This document shows, in pieces, positions 55,245 to 64,000 of a stretch of 64,000 bases of DNA. How positions within the stretch are numbered: position 1 is the first letter of the stretch; each line of letters begins with the position of its first letter. The notes under the pieces were generated by a model. It was given only the letters and a program-made list of their open reading frames with translations, did not search any database and was not told the DNA's origin. This DNA is from Bradyrhizobium sediminis (GTDB taxonomy: Bacteria; Pseudomonadota; Alphaproteobacteria; Rhizobiales; Xanthobacteraceae), in assembly GCF_018736105.1 (NCBI RefSeq), contig NZ_CP076135.1, positions 3,656,001 through 3,720,000 on the forward strand. The letters are read 5' to 3'. The position numbers and the translations under genes were made by a program.

Positions 55245-56972
55245 ATGCGCAGCAGATGGTCGCTGGCGATTGCCGGCGTGGTGCTGATTCTCGCCGGCGG
55301 CTTGCTCGCGCACTTCACCCAGACATCAGGCGGAATCAAGATCCAGGACGTCCGCTTCAAGGGCGCCAAGGGCAACACCATGAGCGCCCTGCTCTACATC
55401 CCGCCCAATGCAACCGCGCAGACCCCCGCCCCCGGCATCCTCGCGGTCCACGGCTACATCAATTCGCGCGAGACCCAGGACGGCTTTGCCATCGAGTTCG
55501 CCCGCCGCGGTTATGTCGTGCTCGCGCTCGACCAGACCGGCCACGGCTATAGCGATCCGCCGGCTTTCGCCAACGGCTTCGGCGGGCCGGATGGACTGGC
55601 GCACCTGCGCAGCCTCGACATCGTCGACAAGAACAGTATCGGGCTCGAGGGCCATTCGATGGGCGGCTGGACCGTACTGGCTGCCGCCACCGCGATGCCC
55701 AACGACTACAAGTCGATGGTGCTGGAGGGCTCCTCCACCGGCAAGCCGTTCGCCGCCGAGGGTACCGCGAACTGGCCGCGCAATGCCGCGCTGGTGTTCG
55801 CGCAATACGAGGAATTCTCCAATCTGATGTGGGGCGTCGACCTCGCCCGCGACGTCACCAAGAGCCCGAAACTCTGGGCGCTGTTCGGCACCCAGGGCGC
55901 GGTCGAACCCGGCAAGGTCTATGGCGACATCGCGCAAGGCACCGCGCGGGTGCTCTACACGCCCGCAATCATCCATCCGGCCGAGCATATTTCACACGAG
56001 GCGATCGGCTACAGCCTCGACTGGTTTGCCAGGACCTTGCAGGGCGGTACGCCGAAGCCGGCCGACGACCAGATCTGGTTCCGCAAGGAGATCGGCACCC
56101 TGATCGCGTTTCTGGGTTTTGTCGCGCTCGTGATCGGCGCCTTCGACGGCCTGCTGGAAGCCAAGATGTTTACCCGCCTCCGGCTGCCCGAGATTGCCGA
56201 CGGCACCATGCCGGAGCATGTCGCCGCCTCCGGCCGCCGCTGGACCATGGCGTTCATCCTGTCCGCCTTCATTCCGGCCTTGACCTATTATCCAGCGTTT
56301 GCGCTGGGCGGCACCTTCGTCAAGCCGTCGGCCTGGCTGCCGCAGGGCATCACCAACCAGATCCTGGTCTGGGTCGTCATCAACGCCCTGATCGCGCTGG
56401 CGCTGATGCCGTTCGCGCCGAAGCGCGCCAGCCGCGGCGGCATTGTCCTGCAGTCGGTGGTGATCGCGGTCCTGACCGTGATCGCCGGCTATGCCGCATT
56501 ATGGCTGGCCGATCTCGTCTTCAAGATCGACTTCCGGTTCTGGATCGTCGCCTTGAAGCTGATGAGCGCCAAGCAATTTCTCATCTTCCTGAGCTATCTG
56601 GTTCCGTTCACGGCCTTTTTCGTCATTGCGCTGCATGTGCTGCACCGGAATTTCTCGACCATGGCTTTGGGCCGCGGCGCGCTCTACCTCACCAATATTT
56701 TCGCGCTCACGCTCGGCTTCATTGTGCTCCTGACGCTGCAATATGGCCTGCTCTGGTTCGGCGGAAAACTGTTCAACCCGCTGCCCGATCCCGGCTTCGT
56801 GCCGCTCTCCACCATCATCGCCATCCAGTTCGTGCCGCTCTTGGCCATCGCAGCCGTGATCGCGACCTTCACCTGGCGGCGCACCGGCTCCAGCCTCCCC
56901 GGCGCCCTCATCTGCGGCATGTTCGTCACCTGGTACGTCGTGGCCGGCACGGCGACGCAGGCGGCTTTCTAG
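55245..56972 (+). CDS. alpha/beta-hydrolase fused to multi-pass membrane domain
   Basis: A 575 aa protein. An N-terminal anchor (LAIAGVVLILAGGLLAHF) leads into an alpha/beta-hydrolase domain (about 30-270) with HGYINSRETQ as oxyanion region, nucleophile elbow GLEGHSMGG and a late His in HPAEHISHEA. About seven transmembrane helices follow (residues 285-570). The hydrolase part should face the periplasm. Substrate unknown; dienelactone-hydrolase/acetyl-xylan-esterase-like sequence. It is preceded by a 276-base intergenic region with no recognised feature. Confidence 0.82.
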   Translation: MRSRWSLAIAGVVLILAGGLLAHFTQTSGGIKIQDVRFKGAKGNTMSALLYIPPNATAQTPAPGILAVHGYINSRETQDGFAIEFARRGYVVLALDQTGHGYSDPPAFANGFGGPDGLAHLRSLDIVDKNSIGLEGHSMGGWTVLAAATAMPNDYKSMVLEGSSTGKPFAAEGTANWPRNAALVFAQYEEFSNLMWGVDLARDVTKSPKLWALFGTQGAVEPGKVYGDIAQGTARVLYTPAIIHPAEHISHEAIGYSLDWFARTLQGGTPKPADDQIWFRKEIGTLIAFLGFVALVIGAFDGLLEAKMFTRLRLPEIADGTMPEHVAASGRRWTMAFILSAFIPALTYYPAFALGGTFVKPSAWLPQGITNQILVWVVINALIALALMPFAPKRASRGGIVLQSVVIAVLTVIAGYAALWLADLVFKIDFRFWIVALKLMSAKQFLIFLSYLVPFTAFFVIALHVLHRNFSTMALGRGALYLTNIFALTLGFIVLLTLQYGLLWFGGKLFNPLPDPGFVPLSTIIAIQFVPLLAIAAVIATFTWRRTGSSLPGALICGMFVTWYVVAGTATQAAF

Positions 56973-57045
56973 CCCCGGTTGCCAAATTGCCGTGATTAGC
57001 GCGCGGCTTTGCGAACCCGCAGGCGGCCGGCTGCGACCAACCCGT

Positions 57046-57663
57046 ATGCCCGAGTATCTGCGCAGCAAGCTGGTGCCTGCCCGCCCCTCGATGGCCTCAG
57101 TCCACGGACGCGCGGAGGTCAGCCGGATCGCGCCAACGGACCCGGCCAAGGCGTTGGCTCTCGCCCACGCCATTCCCGATGCCTGGTATCGTGCCCAGGC
57201 GCTGTCCTTCGTCGCCGAGCATATCGGCGAACCGAGCGTCGCCGGGATTCTGAATGAGGCCGTCGCCGCCGCCTACGACTGTTCCGACGCCTACAACACC
57301 GTGGCCGTGATGTCCTGGCCGCTCCGGGCCGCCTGGTCCCGCGGGCACCGGGCCTATGCCCGGCGCGAACTCGAGCGGGTTATCGAGCTGGCGCCCGAGG
57401 TCGAGCCGCGCGCTTCGCGCGTGTTCGCCCTGCACTGCCTGTGGAGCGGCTGCGACTCGATGGACGACGCCTTCGCTGGACCGGTCTGGCGGACGATCCG
57501 CGCTTGGTGCAACCCTGACCATCACTGGCGCGCGGCACGACTGTACCGCCACATCGCCGAGGTCCGGGAGGCGCGCCGTCCCGGCGCCGCGGCGGAGGTG
57601 ATTGCGGCGATGCCGGCGGGCAAGGCGAGGGCCGCGCTGGAGCGCCGTTTCAGGCCGGTCTGA
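57046..57663 (+). CDS. helical-repeat protein of unknown function
   Basis: A 205 aa, Ala/Arg-rich all-helical protein with TPR/HEAT-like helix pairs (PAKALALAHAIPDAWYRAQALSFVAEHIG, RRELERVIELAPEVEPRASRVFALHCL in parts). No known family recognised. ATG 57046 is used; a GTG at 56992 is possible. It lies between the hydrolase and icd genes on the plus strand. Confidence 0.55.
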   Translation: MPEYLRSKLVPARPSMASVHGRAEVSRIAPTDPAKALALAHAIPDAWYRAQALSFVAEHIGEPSVAGILNEAVAAAYDCSDAYNTVAVMSWPLRAAWSRGHRAYARRELERVIELAPEVEPRASRVFALHCLWSGCDSMDDAFAGPVWRTIRAWCNPDHHWRAARLYRHIAEVREARRPGAAAEVIAAMPAGKARAALERRFRPV

Positions 57664-57778
57664 AATCGGTTCGGGCGCGGCCCATTCGCCTTCCAGCCTG
57701 CGTTTCCGGGTGCTATAGCGACCCAGCTACCTTCCCACCCCATCCGAAACGCGCTGTTCCAAAAAGGCCCGATCTGTC

Positions 57779-58993
57779 ATGGCAAAAATCAAGGTGACCA
57801 ACCCCGTCGTCGAACTCGATGGCGACGAGATGACCCGGATCATCTGGCAATACATCAAGGACAAGCTGATCAACCCGTTCCTCGATATCAACCTGATGTA
57901 TTTCGACCTCGGGATGGAATACCGCGACAAGACCAACGACCAGGTCACCGTGGACGCCGCCAACGCCATCAAAAAGGTCGGCGTCGGCGTCAAATGCGCC
58001 ACCATCACCCCCGACGAAGCCCGGGTGAAGGAATTCGGTCTGAAGGAAATGTGGAAGTCGCCGAACGGCACCATCCGCAACATCCTCGGCGGCGTGGTGT
58101 TCCGCGAACCCATCATCTGCAAGAACGTGCCGCGGCTGGTGCCGGGCTGGACCAAGCCGATCATCATCGGCCGCCACGCCTTCGGCGACCAGTACAAAGC
58201 CACCGATTTCAGGTTTCCCGGCAAGGGCGTGCTGACGATGAAATTCGTCGGCGACGACGGCAAGGTGATCGAACGCGAGGTTTACCAGGCCCCCGGCGCC
58301 GGAGTCGCGCTCGCCATGTACAACCTCGACGATTCCATCGCCGATTTTGCCCGCGCCTCGCTGAACCAGGGCCTGTCCAAGGGCTATTCGGTCTATCTCT
58401 CGACCAAGAACACCATCCTCAAGGTCTACGACGGGCGGTTCAAGGACATCTTCCAGGAGATCTACGACAACGAGTTCAAGGCCAAGTTCGAGGCGAAGAA
58501 GATCACCTACGAACATCGCCTGATCGACGACATGGTCGCCGCCGCGATGAAGTGGTCGGGCGGTTACGTCTGGGCCTGCAAGAACTACGACGGCGACGTT
58601 CAGTCCGACACCATCGCGCAGGGCTATGGCTCGCTCGGCCTGATGACCTCGGTGCTGATGACGCCGGACGGCAACACGGTCGAGGCCGAAGCCGCCCACG
58701 GCACGGTGACGCGGCATTACCGCGAGCACCAGAAGGGCAAGGAGACCTCGACCAACTCCATCGCCTCGATCTTTGCCTGGACCCGCGGCCTGTCGCATCG
58801 CGCCAAGCTCGACAACAACGTGGAACTGGAAAAATTTGCGCTGACGCTGGAAAAGGTCTGCGTCGATACCGTCGAAGCCGGCTTCATGACCAAGGACCTC
58901 GCGCTTCTGGTCGGCGCCGATCAGCGCTGGCTGTCGACCACCGGCTTCCTCGACAAGGTCGCCGAAAACCTGACCAAGGCGATGGCCGCCTGA
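57779..58993 (+). CDS. icd: NADP-dependent isocitrate dehydrogenase
   Basis: Oxidative decarboxylation of isocitrate to 2-oxoglutarate in the TCA cycle. 404 aa of the eukaryote-like homodimeric class [16 protein letters not shown], substrate residues in [37 protein letters not shown] (in part) with the Mg Asp, and the NADP region [11 protein letters not shown]. Monocistronic, with a hairpin terminator downstream. Confidence 0.97.
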   Translation: MAKIKVTNPVVELDGDEMTRIIWQYIKDKLINPFLDINLMYFDLGMEYRDKTNDQVTVDAANAIKKVGVGVKCATITPDEARVKEFGLKEMWKSPNGTIRNILGGVVFREPIICKNVPRLVPGWTKPIIIGRHAFGDQYKATDFRFPGKGVLTMKFVGDDGKVIEREVYQAPGAGVALAMYNLDDSIADFARASLNQGLSKGYSVYLSTKNTILKVYDGRFKDIFQEIYDNEFKAKFEAKKITYEHRLIDDMVAAAMKWSGGYVWACKNYDGDVQSDTIAQGYGSLGLMTSVLMTPDGNTVEAEAAHGTVTRHYREHQKGKETSTNSIASIFAWTRGLSHRAKLDNNVELEKFALTLEKVCVDTVEAGFMTKDLALLVGADQRWLSTTGFLDKVAENLTKAMAA

Positions 58994-59009
58994 GCCACAG
59001 CTTGCGAAA

Positions 59010-59040
59010 CATTCCCGGCGCGACTACCGCGCCGGGAATG
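59010..59040 (+). terminator. icd terminator hairpin
   Basis: CATTCCCGGCGCG-ACTAC-CGCGCCGGGAATG, a perfect 13-base stem 16 bases after the icd stop. No strong T-run follows. Confidence 0.7.
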
Positions 59041-59073
59041 ATAAAGGGCCGCCGCTTCCGACGGAGATGACCC

Positions 59074-59358
59074 GTGCTGTTCATGGTGATCGAGCGCTTC
59101 AAGGACCGCGACCCGATTCCGGTCTACCGGCGCGTCCGCGATCCTGGCATCAAGTTCCCGGAAGGACTGACCTATGTCGGCAGCTGGATCGAACCCAATT
59201 TCGACCGCTGCTTCCAGCTGATGGAATGCGACGATGCGCGGCTGCTGCAGGAATGGATCCTGAACTGTCAGGGCCTCGGCATGACCTTCGAGATCGTGCC
59301 GGTCGTGCCGAGCAAGGAAACGCGGGAAGTGGTCGCGCCGTTCCTGGACGAGAAATAG
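59074..59358 (+). CDS. DUF3303 family small protein
   Basis: A 94 aa protein matching DUF3303: MLFMVIERFKDRDPIPVYRR, then LTYVGSWIEPNFDRCFQLME and WILNCQGLGMTFEIVPV. A small ferredoxin-like fold of unknown role is likely. GTG 59074 or ATG 59083 starts it. Confidence 0.82.
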   Translation: MLFMVIERFKDRDPIPVYRRVRDPGIKFPEGLTYVGSWIEPNFDRCFQLMECDDARLLQEWILNCQGLGMTFEIVPVVPSKETREVVAPFLDEK

Positions 59359-59385
59359 CGCTTCGATTCGGCATCGCAGCCCGCC

Positions 59386-60543
59386 CTACGCCCGCCAACC
59401 CTTGACCTCGCCGACCATATCCCAATTGAGCTGGTCGAGATCGCCATCGAACTGCGATTTGGCGCTGCTGGCATTGGTGAATGCGGCCCAGCAGAAGCCG
59501 CTATGGGTCCGCACGGCGACGGTTCTGGTGCCGGGCAGGCTGCCGTCGTGCCACCAATTGCCTGATTTGTTCAGATTCCAGCCGCAGGCGTAGTTGGGAT
59601 TGGCCGACGAGCCGGTCGTCATGGCGCGAATGGTTTGGGCTTTAAGGATGTTGGGCGGCTTCTCAAAACCGTCGACATGCATCATGAATCGCACAATGGC
59701 CGCGGGCCGTGCGATCCATCCGCCATGCGAATCCATCCTGGCGACATTCATGGTGTAGGGATTATCGCCCTGCCCGTAATACTTGACCTCGCCGCGCTGA
59801 CGCTCTTCGAGCGTATTGCCGGCAATCCTCATTTCGGTCACGCCGCAACGGCTGAGCACCTCGACCTTGACATGATCGGCATAAGGCCGGCCGGTCACTT
59901 TTTCGATCACGCGCCCCAGTACGCAGTAGCCGAAGTTGGAATAGGCGTAATGTTTACCCGGAGGATTGTCCAACGGCCGATTGCTCAAGGTCCATGCGAT
60001 CAGCTCGGAATGATCCATCCTGGGATGGCCGAACATCGGGTCGCGGCCGTCATTGGTCCAGCCGCCGGCAGTGTGAGTCAGCAGCTGCCCGAGGGTGATT
60101 TCGTTGATGCCGGGATTATATGGCCGCGGCCCATAATCGGTCGCCAGAATGGCGCCCGGACCGAAGATCCTGTCGGCCAATTTGAGACGGCCCTGCTCGA
60201 TCAGCCCGAAGATCGCCGCCGAGGTGACCATTTTGCTCACGCTGGCAATACGGAAGAAGTGTTCCGGGGTCGCCGCCTCGTTGCGTTCACGGTCGGCCAC
60301 CCCGAATGCGTCCCGATGCACGATCTCGCCGGCGTAGCCGACGGCAAACGAGAGCGCGGGCACGTCATACTTCTGCATGAAGGCACGCGCGCGCCGCGCC
60401 ATCGCGGCGCGCTCGGACGGGGTCGGCTCGGGGACGCCGGCGGGATTGGGCGCCGGCTGCGCCAGTCCGCGGCGCAGCGGCAGGCTAGGTAAAATGGCAG
60501 CGCTTGCCGCCAGTTTGATGAATTGTCGACGTGGAAGTTTCAT
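59386..60543 (-). CDS. Tat-exported serine hydrolase (class C beta-lactamase family)
   Basis: A 385 aa protein with a twin-arginine signal PRRQFIKLAASAAILP, then the SxxK motif SVSK (FFRIASVSKMVTSA), YSN in HYAYSNFGY and a C-terminal HDGSLPGT corresponding to the KTG/HxG position. Periplasmic esterase or D-amino-acid peptidase of unknown substrate. A different subgroup from the hydrolase at 16.3 kb. Confidence 0.87.
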   Translation of the reverse strand: MKLPRRQFIKLAASAAILPSLPLRRGLAQPAPNPAGVPEPTPSERAAMARRARAFMQKYDVPALSFAVGYAGEIVHRDAFGVADRERNEAATPEHFFRIASVSKMVTSAAIFGLIEQGRLKLADRIFGPGAILATDYGPRPYNPGINEITLGQLLTHTAGGWTNDGRDPMFGHPRMDHSELIAWTLSNRPLDNPPGKHYAYSNFGYCVLGRVIEKVTGRPYADHVKVEVLSRCGVTEMRIAGNTLEERQRGEVKYYGQGDNPYTMNVARMDSHGGWIARPAAIVRFMMHVDGFEKPPNILKAQTIRAMTTGSSANPNYACGWNLNKSGNWWHDGSLPGTRTVAVRTHSGFCWAAFTNASSAKSQFDGDLDQLNWDMVGEVKGWRA

Positions 60544-60585
60544 CCGCTTTCCAACCCCATGAACTCGCGGGCCCGCACGGAGAGT

Positions 60586-61809
60586 CTACTCCTCCGACGG
60601 CTTGTCGTCATGCATCGCCTGCGCAATCTCGTCGGCGGCAATGTCGCCCTTCTGCGCCACCGCCGTTTCGGCGAGGCGCGCCTTGACGACTTCCTGGACG
60701 TGAGCGGCAAGCTTCGGCGCCCGCGCGATCAGGGCATGGAAGTCCTGCGCGTCCAGCGCCAGCAGGTTCGACTTGCGTAGCGCGGTGACGGTGCCGCTGC
60801 GCTGAGTCCGCTGCAACAGCGCGATCTCGCCGAAAAAACTGCCATCGGCGAGCCGTATCTTCTGGGCGGGCAGCTCGATCTCGACCTCGCCGGCGGCGAT
60901 GAAATACATCGACGAAGCCGGCTCGCCCCGCCGCACCAGGATCTCGCCGGTCTCGACGGTCTGGGTCCGCAACAGCCGCATGATGTCGGCGATCTCGGTG
61001 GCGCGCAGATGCGCAAACAGCGGCACCCGCGCCAGCATGCCCCAGGTCACGATGAAGTCGTGACGGCGGACTTCATTGGCGAAGGCGCCGGAAATGATCG
61101 CCACCGGCAGCGCGATCATCACGAACCCGCCGACGATGGCGAAACTGGCTACGGCCTTGCCCATTGGCGTTACCGGAATCACGTCGCCATAGCCGACCGT
61201 GCCGAGCGTCACGATCGCCCACCACATCGCCTGCGGAATGGTGCCGAACTTGTCGGGTTGGACCTCATGCTCGATCGCGTACAGCAGTGTCGCGAAGGTG
61301 AGCACCGCGCCGACCAGGATCACCAGACATCCGAACAGCGTACGCCGCTCGGCATGCACTGCCGCCAGCAAGGAGCGCATCGCCGTCGAATAGCGGACCA
61401 GCTTGAAGAACGGCAGCATGCCGAACAACACCAGCATCGGACGCTCGTTGCTGAATAGCGCTACGCCGGACGGCAGCACCGACAACAGATCAATGATGCC
61501 GAGGCTGGAGGTCGCGTAGTGAAAGCGGGCATGCCACGGGCTCATCTCCCGATACGGCGCATGTCCGGCAACGCTCCAGAGCCGCGCGGCATATTCGAGG
61601 GCAAAGATCGCGAGCGACCCCGCCTCGACCGCGCTGAGCAGCCAGCCGAACCGCGCATCGATCTGCGGTACCGACGCCAGCACCATCGCCGACACATTGA
61701 CGACGACGATCCCGATGATCACATGCGCGAGCCGCGCGCTCGGCGTGTAGGGAATGTTGTCGTGCTCGAGCAGATCATAAACCCGGCGGCGCAGATCGTA
61801 ACCTTGCAT
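60586..61809 (-). CDS. cyclic-nucleotide-gated potassium channel
   Basis: A 407 aa inner-membrane channel with six helices, an S4-like segment with few basic residues (FFKLVRYSTAMRSLL), the K+ filter TLGTVGYGDVIPV and a C-terminal cyclic-nucleotide-binding domain (FIAAGEVEIELP, DGSFFGEIALLQRTQRSGTVTAL in parts, with the phosphate-binding GEIALL and R). It is of the MlotiK1 type. GGGGGAG precedes ATG 61809. It is 25 bases downstream of alaS on the same strand. Confidence 0.92.
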   Translation of the reverse strand: MQGYDLRRRVYDLLEHDNIPYTPSARLAHVIIGIVVVNVSAMVLASVPQIDARFGWLLSAVEAGSLAIFALEYAARLWSVAGHAPYREMSPWHARFHYATSSLGIIDLLSVLPSGVALFSNERPMLVLFGMLPFFKLVRYSTAMRSLLAAVHAERRTLFGCLVILVGAVLTFATLLYAIEHEVQPDKFGTIPQAMWWAIVTLGTVGYGDVIPVTPMGKAVASFAIVGGFVMIALPVAIISGAFANEVRRHDFIVTWGMLARVPLFAHLRATEIADIMRLLRTQTVETGEILVRRGEPASSMYFIAAGEVEIELPAQKIRLADGSFFGEIALLQRTQRSGTVTALRKSNLLALDAQDFHALIARAPKLAAHVQEVVKARLAETAVAQKGDIAADEIAQAMHDDKPSEE

Positions 61810-61834
61810 CGCGCTCTCCCCCGGGTGGATGGGC

Positions 61835-64000
61835 TCAGGCACTGCCTATCGCTTTTTCGATCGCCGATAGTGCGGCACCCGCCTTGGCGCCATCGGGACC
61901 GCCGGCCTGCGCCATGTCGGGCCGCCCCCCGCCGCCCTTGCCGCCGAGCGCTTCGGAGGCAATCTTGACGAGATCGACAGCGTTGAAGCGCGAGGTGAGA
62001 TCGCTGGTGACGCCGACCACGACGCCGGCCTTGCCGTCGCCGGTGACGCCGACGATGGCGACCACACCGGAGCCTAGCTGCTTCTTGCCGTCGTCGGCGA
62101 GGCTCTTGAGGTCCTTCATCTCGATGCCTTCGACCGCGCGCGCCATCAGCTTGACGTTGCCGACCTCGCGGATGCCCGCGGCAGCCGCCGCGCCGTTGGA
62201 ACCGGAAGCGCCGCCGCCCATCGCGAGCTTCTTGCGCGCATCCGACAGATCGCGCTCCAGTTTCTTGCGCTCTTCCATCAAGGCCGCAATGCGCGCCGGC
62301 ATCTCATCGATCGACGTGCGCAGTTCGCCGGCCGCGGATTTCGCCAGCGCGATGCTGTCATTGGCGTGCTTGCGCGCATGGCGGCCGGTCAGCGCCTCGA
62401 TGCGGCGGACGCCGGAGGCGACCGCGCTTTCGCCGGTCACCGAAATCAGGCCGATATCGCCGGTGCGCCTGACATGGGTGCCGCCGCACAATTCCACCGA
62501 CCAGCCGAGCGCGTTGCTGCCGTGCTCGCGCGCCTGCCGTCCCATCGAGACCACGCGCACCTCGTCGCCGTATTTCTCGCCGAACAGCGCGCGCGCACCG
62601 GCGTCGCGGGCGTCATCCACCGCCATCAGCCGGGTGACGACCTCTTCATTTTCCAGCACCACCTCGTTGGCGATGTCCTCGATGCGGGCGAGTTCGTCCT
62701 GGCTGATCGGCTTCGGATGCACGAAGTCGAAACGCAGGCGATCCGGCGCCACCAGCGAGCCGCGCTGTGCGATGTGATCGCCGAGCACCTGGCGCAACGC
62801 TTCATGCAGCAGATGCGTCGCGGAGTGATGGGCACGGATCGACGAGCGCCTGACATGATCGACCTCAAGCGCCAGCGCCGTCCCCGGCTTCAGGGTGCCC
62901 TGCTCGACCTGGCCCAGATGCACGAAGAGATCGCCGGCCTTCTTCTGGGTGTCGGTGACGCGGAAGCGCACGCCCTCGCCGGTCATGATGCCGGTGTCAC
63001 CGACCTGGCCGCCGGACTCCGCATAAAACGGCGTCTGGTTCAGGACGACGGCGCCGCTCTCGCCCGCCTTCAGGCTCTCGACATCGTTACCGTCCTTCAC
63101 CAGCGCCGCGACCACGCCTTCGGCGGTCTCGGTCTCGTAGCCCAAAAACTCCGTGGCGCCGAGCTTCTCGCGCAGCGGGAACCAGACGTTCTCGCTGGCG
63201 GTATCGCCGGAGCCGGCCCATGCCGCGCGCGCCTTCGCCCGCTGCCGGTCCATCGCGTCGGTGAACGACGCGAGGTCGACCGAGATGCCGCGGTTGCGTA
63301 GCGCATCCTGGGTAAGGTCGAGCGGGAAGCCATAGGTGTCGTACAGCGTGAACGCGGTATCGCCGTCGAACATGTCGCCCTTCTTCAGGCTCTCGCTCTT
63401 CTCCTCCAGGATAGTCAGGCCGCGTTCCAGCGTCTTGCGGAACCGGGTCTCTTCCAGCCGCAGCGTTTCCTCGATCAGGTTTTCGGCGCGCACCAGTTCG
63501 GGATAGGCCTGGCCCATCTCGCGCACCAGGGCCCAGACCAGCCGATGCATCAGCGGGTCCTTGGCGCCGAGCAACTGCGCGTGGCGCATGGCACGGCGCA
63601 TGATCCGGCGCAGCACGTAGCCGCGGCCCTCGTTCGAGGGCAGCACGCCGTCGGCAATCAAGAACGACGACGCGCGCAGATGGTCGGCGATCACGCGCAA
63701 CGAGGCCTTCTGCTCGCCCTTCGGATCGGCGCCGGTCAGTTCCGCGATGGCGCGGATCAGCGCGACGAACAGGTCGATGTCGTAATTGTCATGCTGGCCC
63801 TGCAACACGGCGGCGACGCGTTCCAGCCCCGCGCCGGTGTCGATCGAGGGCTTCGGCAGCAGATTGCGCACGCCGCCTTCGAGCTGCTCGTATTGCATGA
63901 ACACGAGATTCCAGATCTCGATGAAGCGGTCGCCATCCTGCTCGGCCGAACCCGGAGGGCCGCCCCAGATCTTGTCGCCGTGATCGTAGAAGATTTCCGA
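61835..64000 (-). CDS. alaS: alanine-tRNA ligase, 3' part (cut by window end)
   Basis: Charges tRNA-Ala. About 721 C-terminal residues of an expected 890 are inside the window. The visible part begins in the catalytic core at [18 protein letters not shown], continues through RNL/tRNA-recognition helices, and has the editing-domain zinc ligands [12 protein letters not shown] and ELCGGTHV, ending in the C-Ala domain [15 protein letters not shown]. The start codon lies beyond 64000. Confidence 0.96.
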   Translation of the reverse strand, partial: SEIFYDHGDKIWGGPPGSAEQDGDRFIEIWNLVFMQYEQLEGGVRNLLPKPSIDTGAGLERVAAVLQGQHDNYDIDLFVALIRAIAELTGADPKGEQKASLRVIADHLRASSFLIADGVLPSNEGRGYVLRRIMRRAMRHAQLLGAKDPLMHRLVWALVREMGQAYPELVRAENLIEETLRLEETRFRKTLERGLTILEEKSESLKKGDMFDGDTAFTLYDTYGFPLDLTQDALRNRGISVDLASFTDAMDRQRAKARAAWAGSGDTASENVWFPLREKLGATEFLGYETETAEGVVAALVKDGNDVESLKAGESGAVVLNQTPFYAESGGQVGDTGIMTGEGVRFRVTDTQKKAGDLFVHLGQVEQGTLKPGTALALEVDHVRRSSIRAHHSATHLLHEALRQVLGDHIAQRGSLVAPDRLRFDFVHPKPISQDELARIEDIANEVVLENEEVVTRLMAVDDARDAGARALFGEKYGDEVRVVSMGRQAREHGSNALGWSVELCGGTHVRRTGDIGLISVTGESAVASGVRRIEALTGRHARKHANDSIALAKSAAGELRTSIDEMPARIAALMEERKKLERDLSDARKKLAMGGGASGSNGAAAAAGIREVGNVKLMARAVEGIEMKDLKSLADDGKKQLGSGVVAIVGVTGDGKAGVVVGVTSDLTSRFNAVDLVKIASEALGGKGGGGRPDMAQAGGPDGAKAGAALSAIEKAIGSA

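Overview
The window is GC-rich chromosomal DNA from an alphaproteobacterium, most likely Bradyrhizobium or a close relative in the Bradyrhizobiaceae. This rests on the protein complement (purS/purQ/purL/purC, DUF1476, EgtB/EgtD, LtrA, Bug-type binding proteins), on REP-like palindromic intergenic elements of a kind I associate with Bradyrhizobium, and on three intergenic TTGA-N6-TCAA sites of the FixK/FNR type. I see no tRNA or rRNA genes, CRISPR array, insertion sequence, phage gene or plasmid origin.

Layout. 0-13 kb holds housekeeping genes (rpe, purB, murI, rpsD) interleaved with accessory genes. The accessory part includes a phosphatase plus a Ser/Thr-kinase/universal-stress fusion behind a FixK-type box, a TetR gene with a perfect operator palindrome, an FTR1/cupredoxin iron-uptake pair, and a stand-alone E2-type acyltransferase with its own FixK-type box. 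13-21 kb has threonine aldolase, an outer-membrane barrel with odd strand order, a serine hydrolase, a macrodomain protein, a monothiol glutaredoxin and the ergothioneine pair egtB-egtD. 21-30 kb has a heavy-metal RND pump and adaptor, a FixK-box-led membrane gene, a zinc-ribbon protein, small secreted proteins and LtrA. 30-42 kb carries bolA, purL, purQ, purS and purC, all on the minus strand in the usual order but separated by blocks that are mostly on the plus strand (acyltransferase, thioesterase, EamA, a TetR-linked set with a frameshifted NTF2-like gene, aquaporin, GFA protein, a Bug-type binding protein).

42-54 kb is the most coherent and interesting part. cynS and a CynA/CynB/CynD-type ABC transporter form one minus-strand operon. 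It is preceded by a near-consensus sigma-54 promoter and three operator-like repeats, and faces a divergent PAS-AAA+-Fis enhancer-binding protein. Beyond the regulator lies a second gene set: OsmC-like protein, acyl-CoA-dehydrogenase-like flavoprotein, double-rhodanese sulfurtransferase and a second CynA-like binding protein. It has its own sigma-54-like promoter and a TetR gene with operator-like sites. I read the two sets as a regulated system for taking up and processing cyanate and possibly a sulfur-linked relative. The substrate of the second set is inference.

54-64 kb holds a TrmJ methyltransferase fused to a DUF559 domain, an alpha/beta-hydrolase fused to a membrane domain, icd, a DUF3303 protein, a Tat-exported serine hydrolase, a cyclic-nucleotide-gated K+ channel and the 3' part of alaS, cut by the window end.
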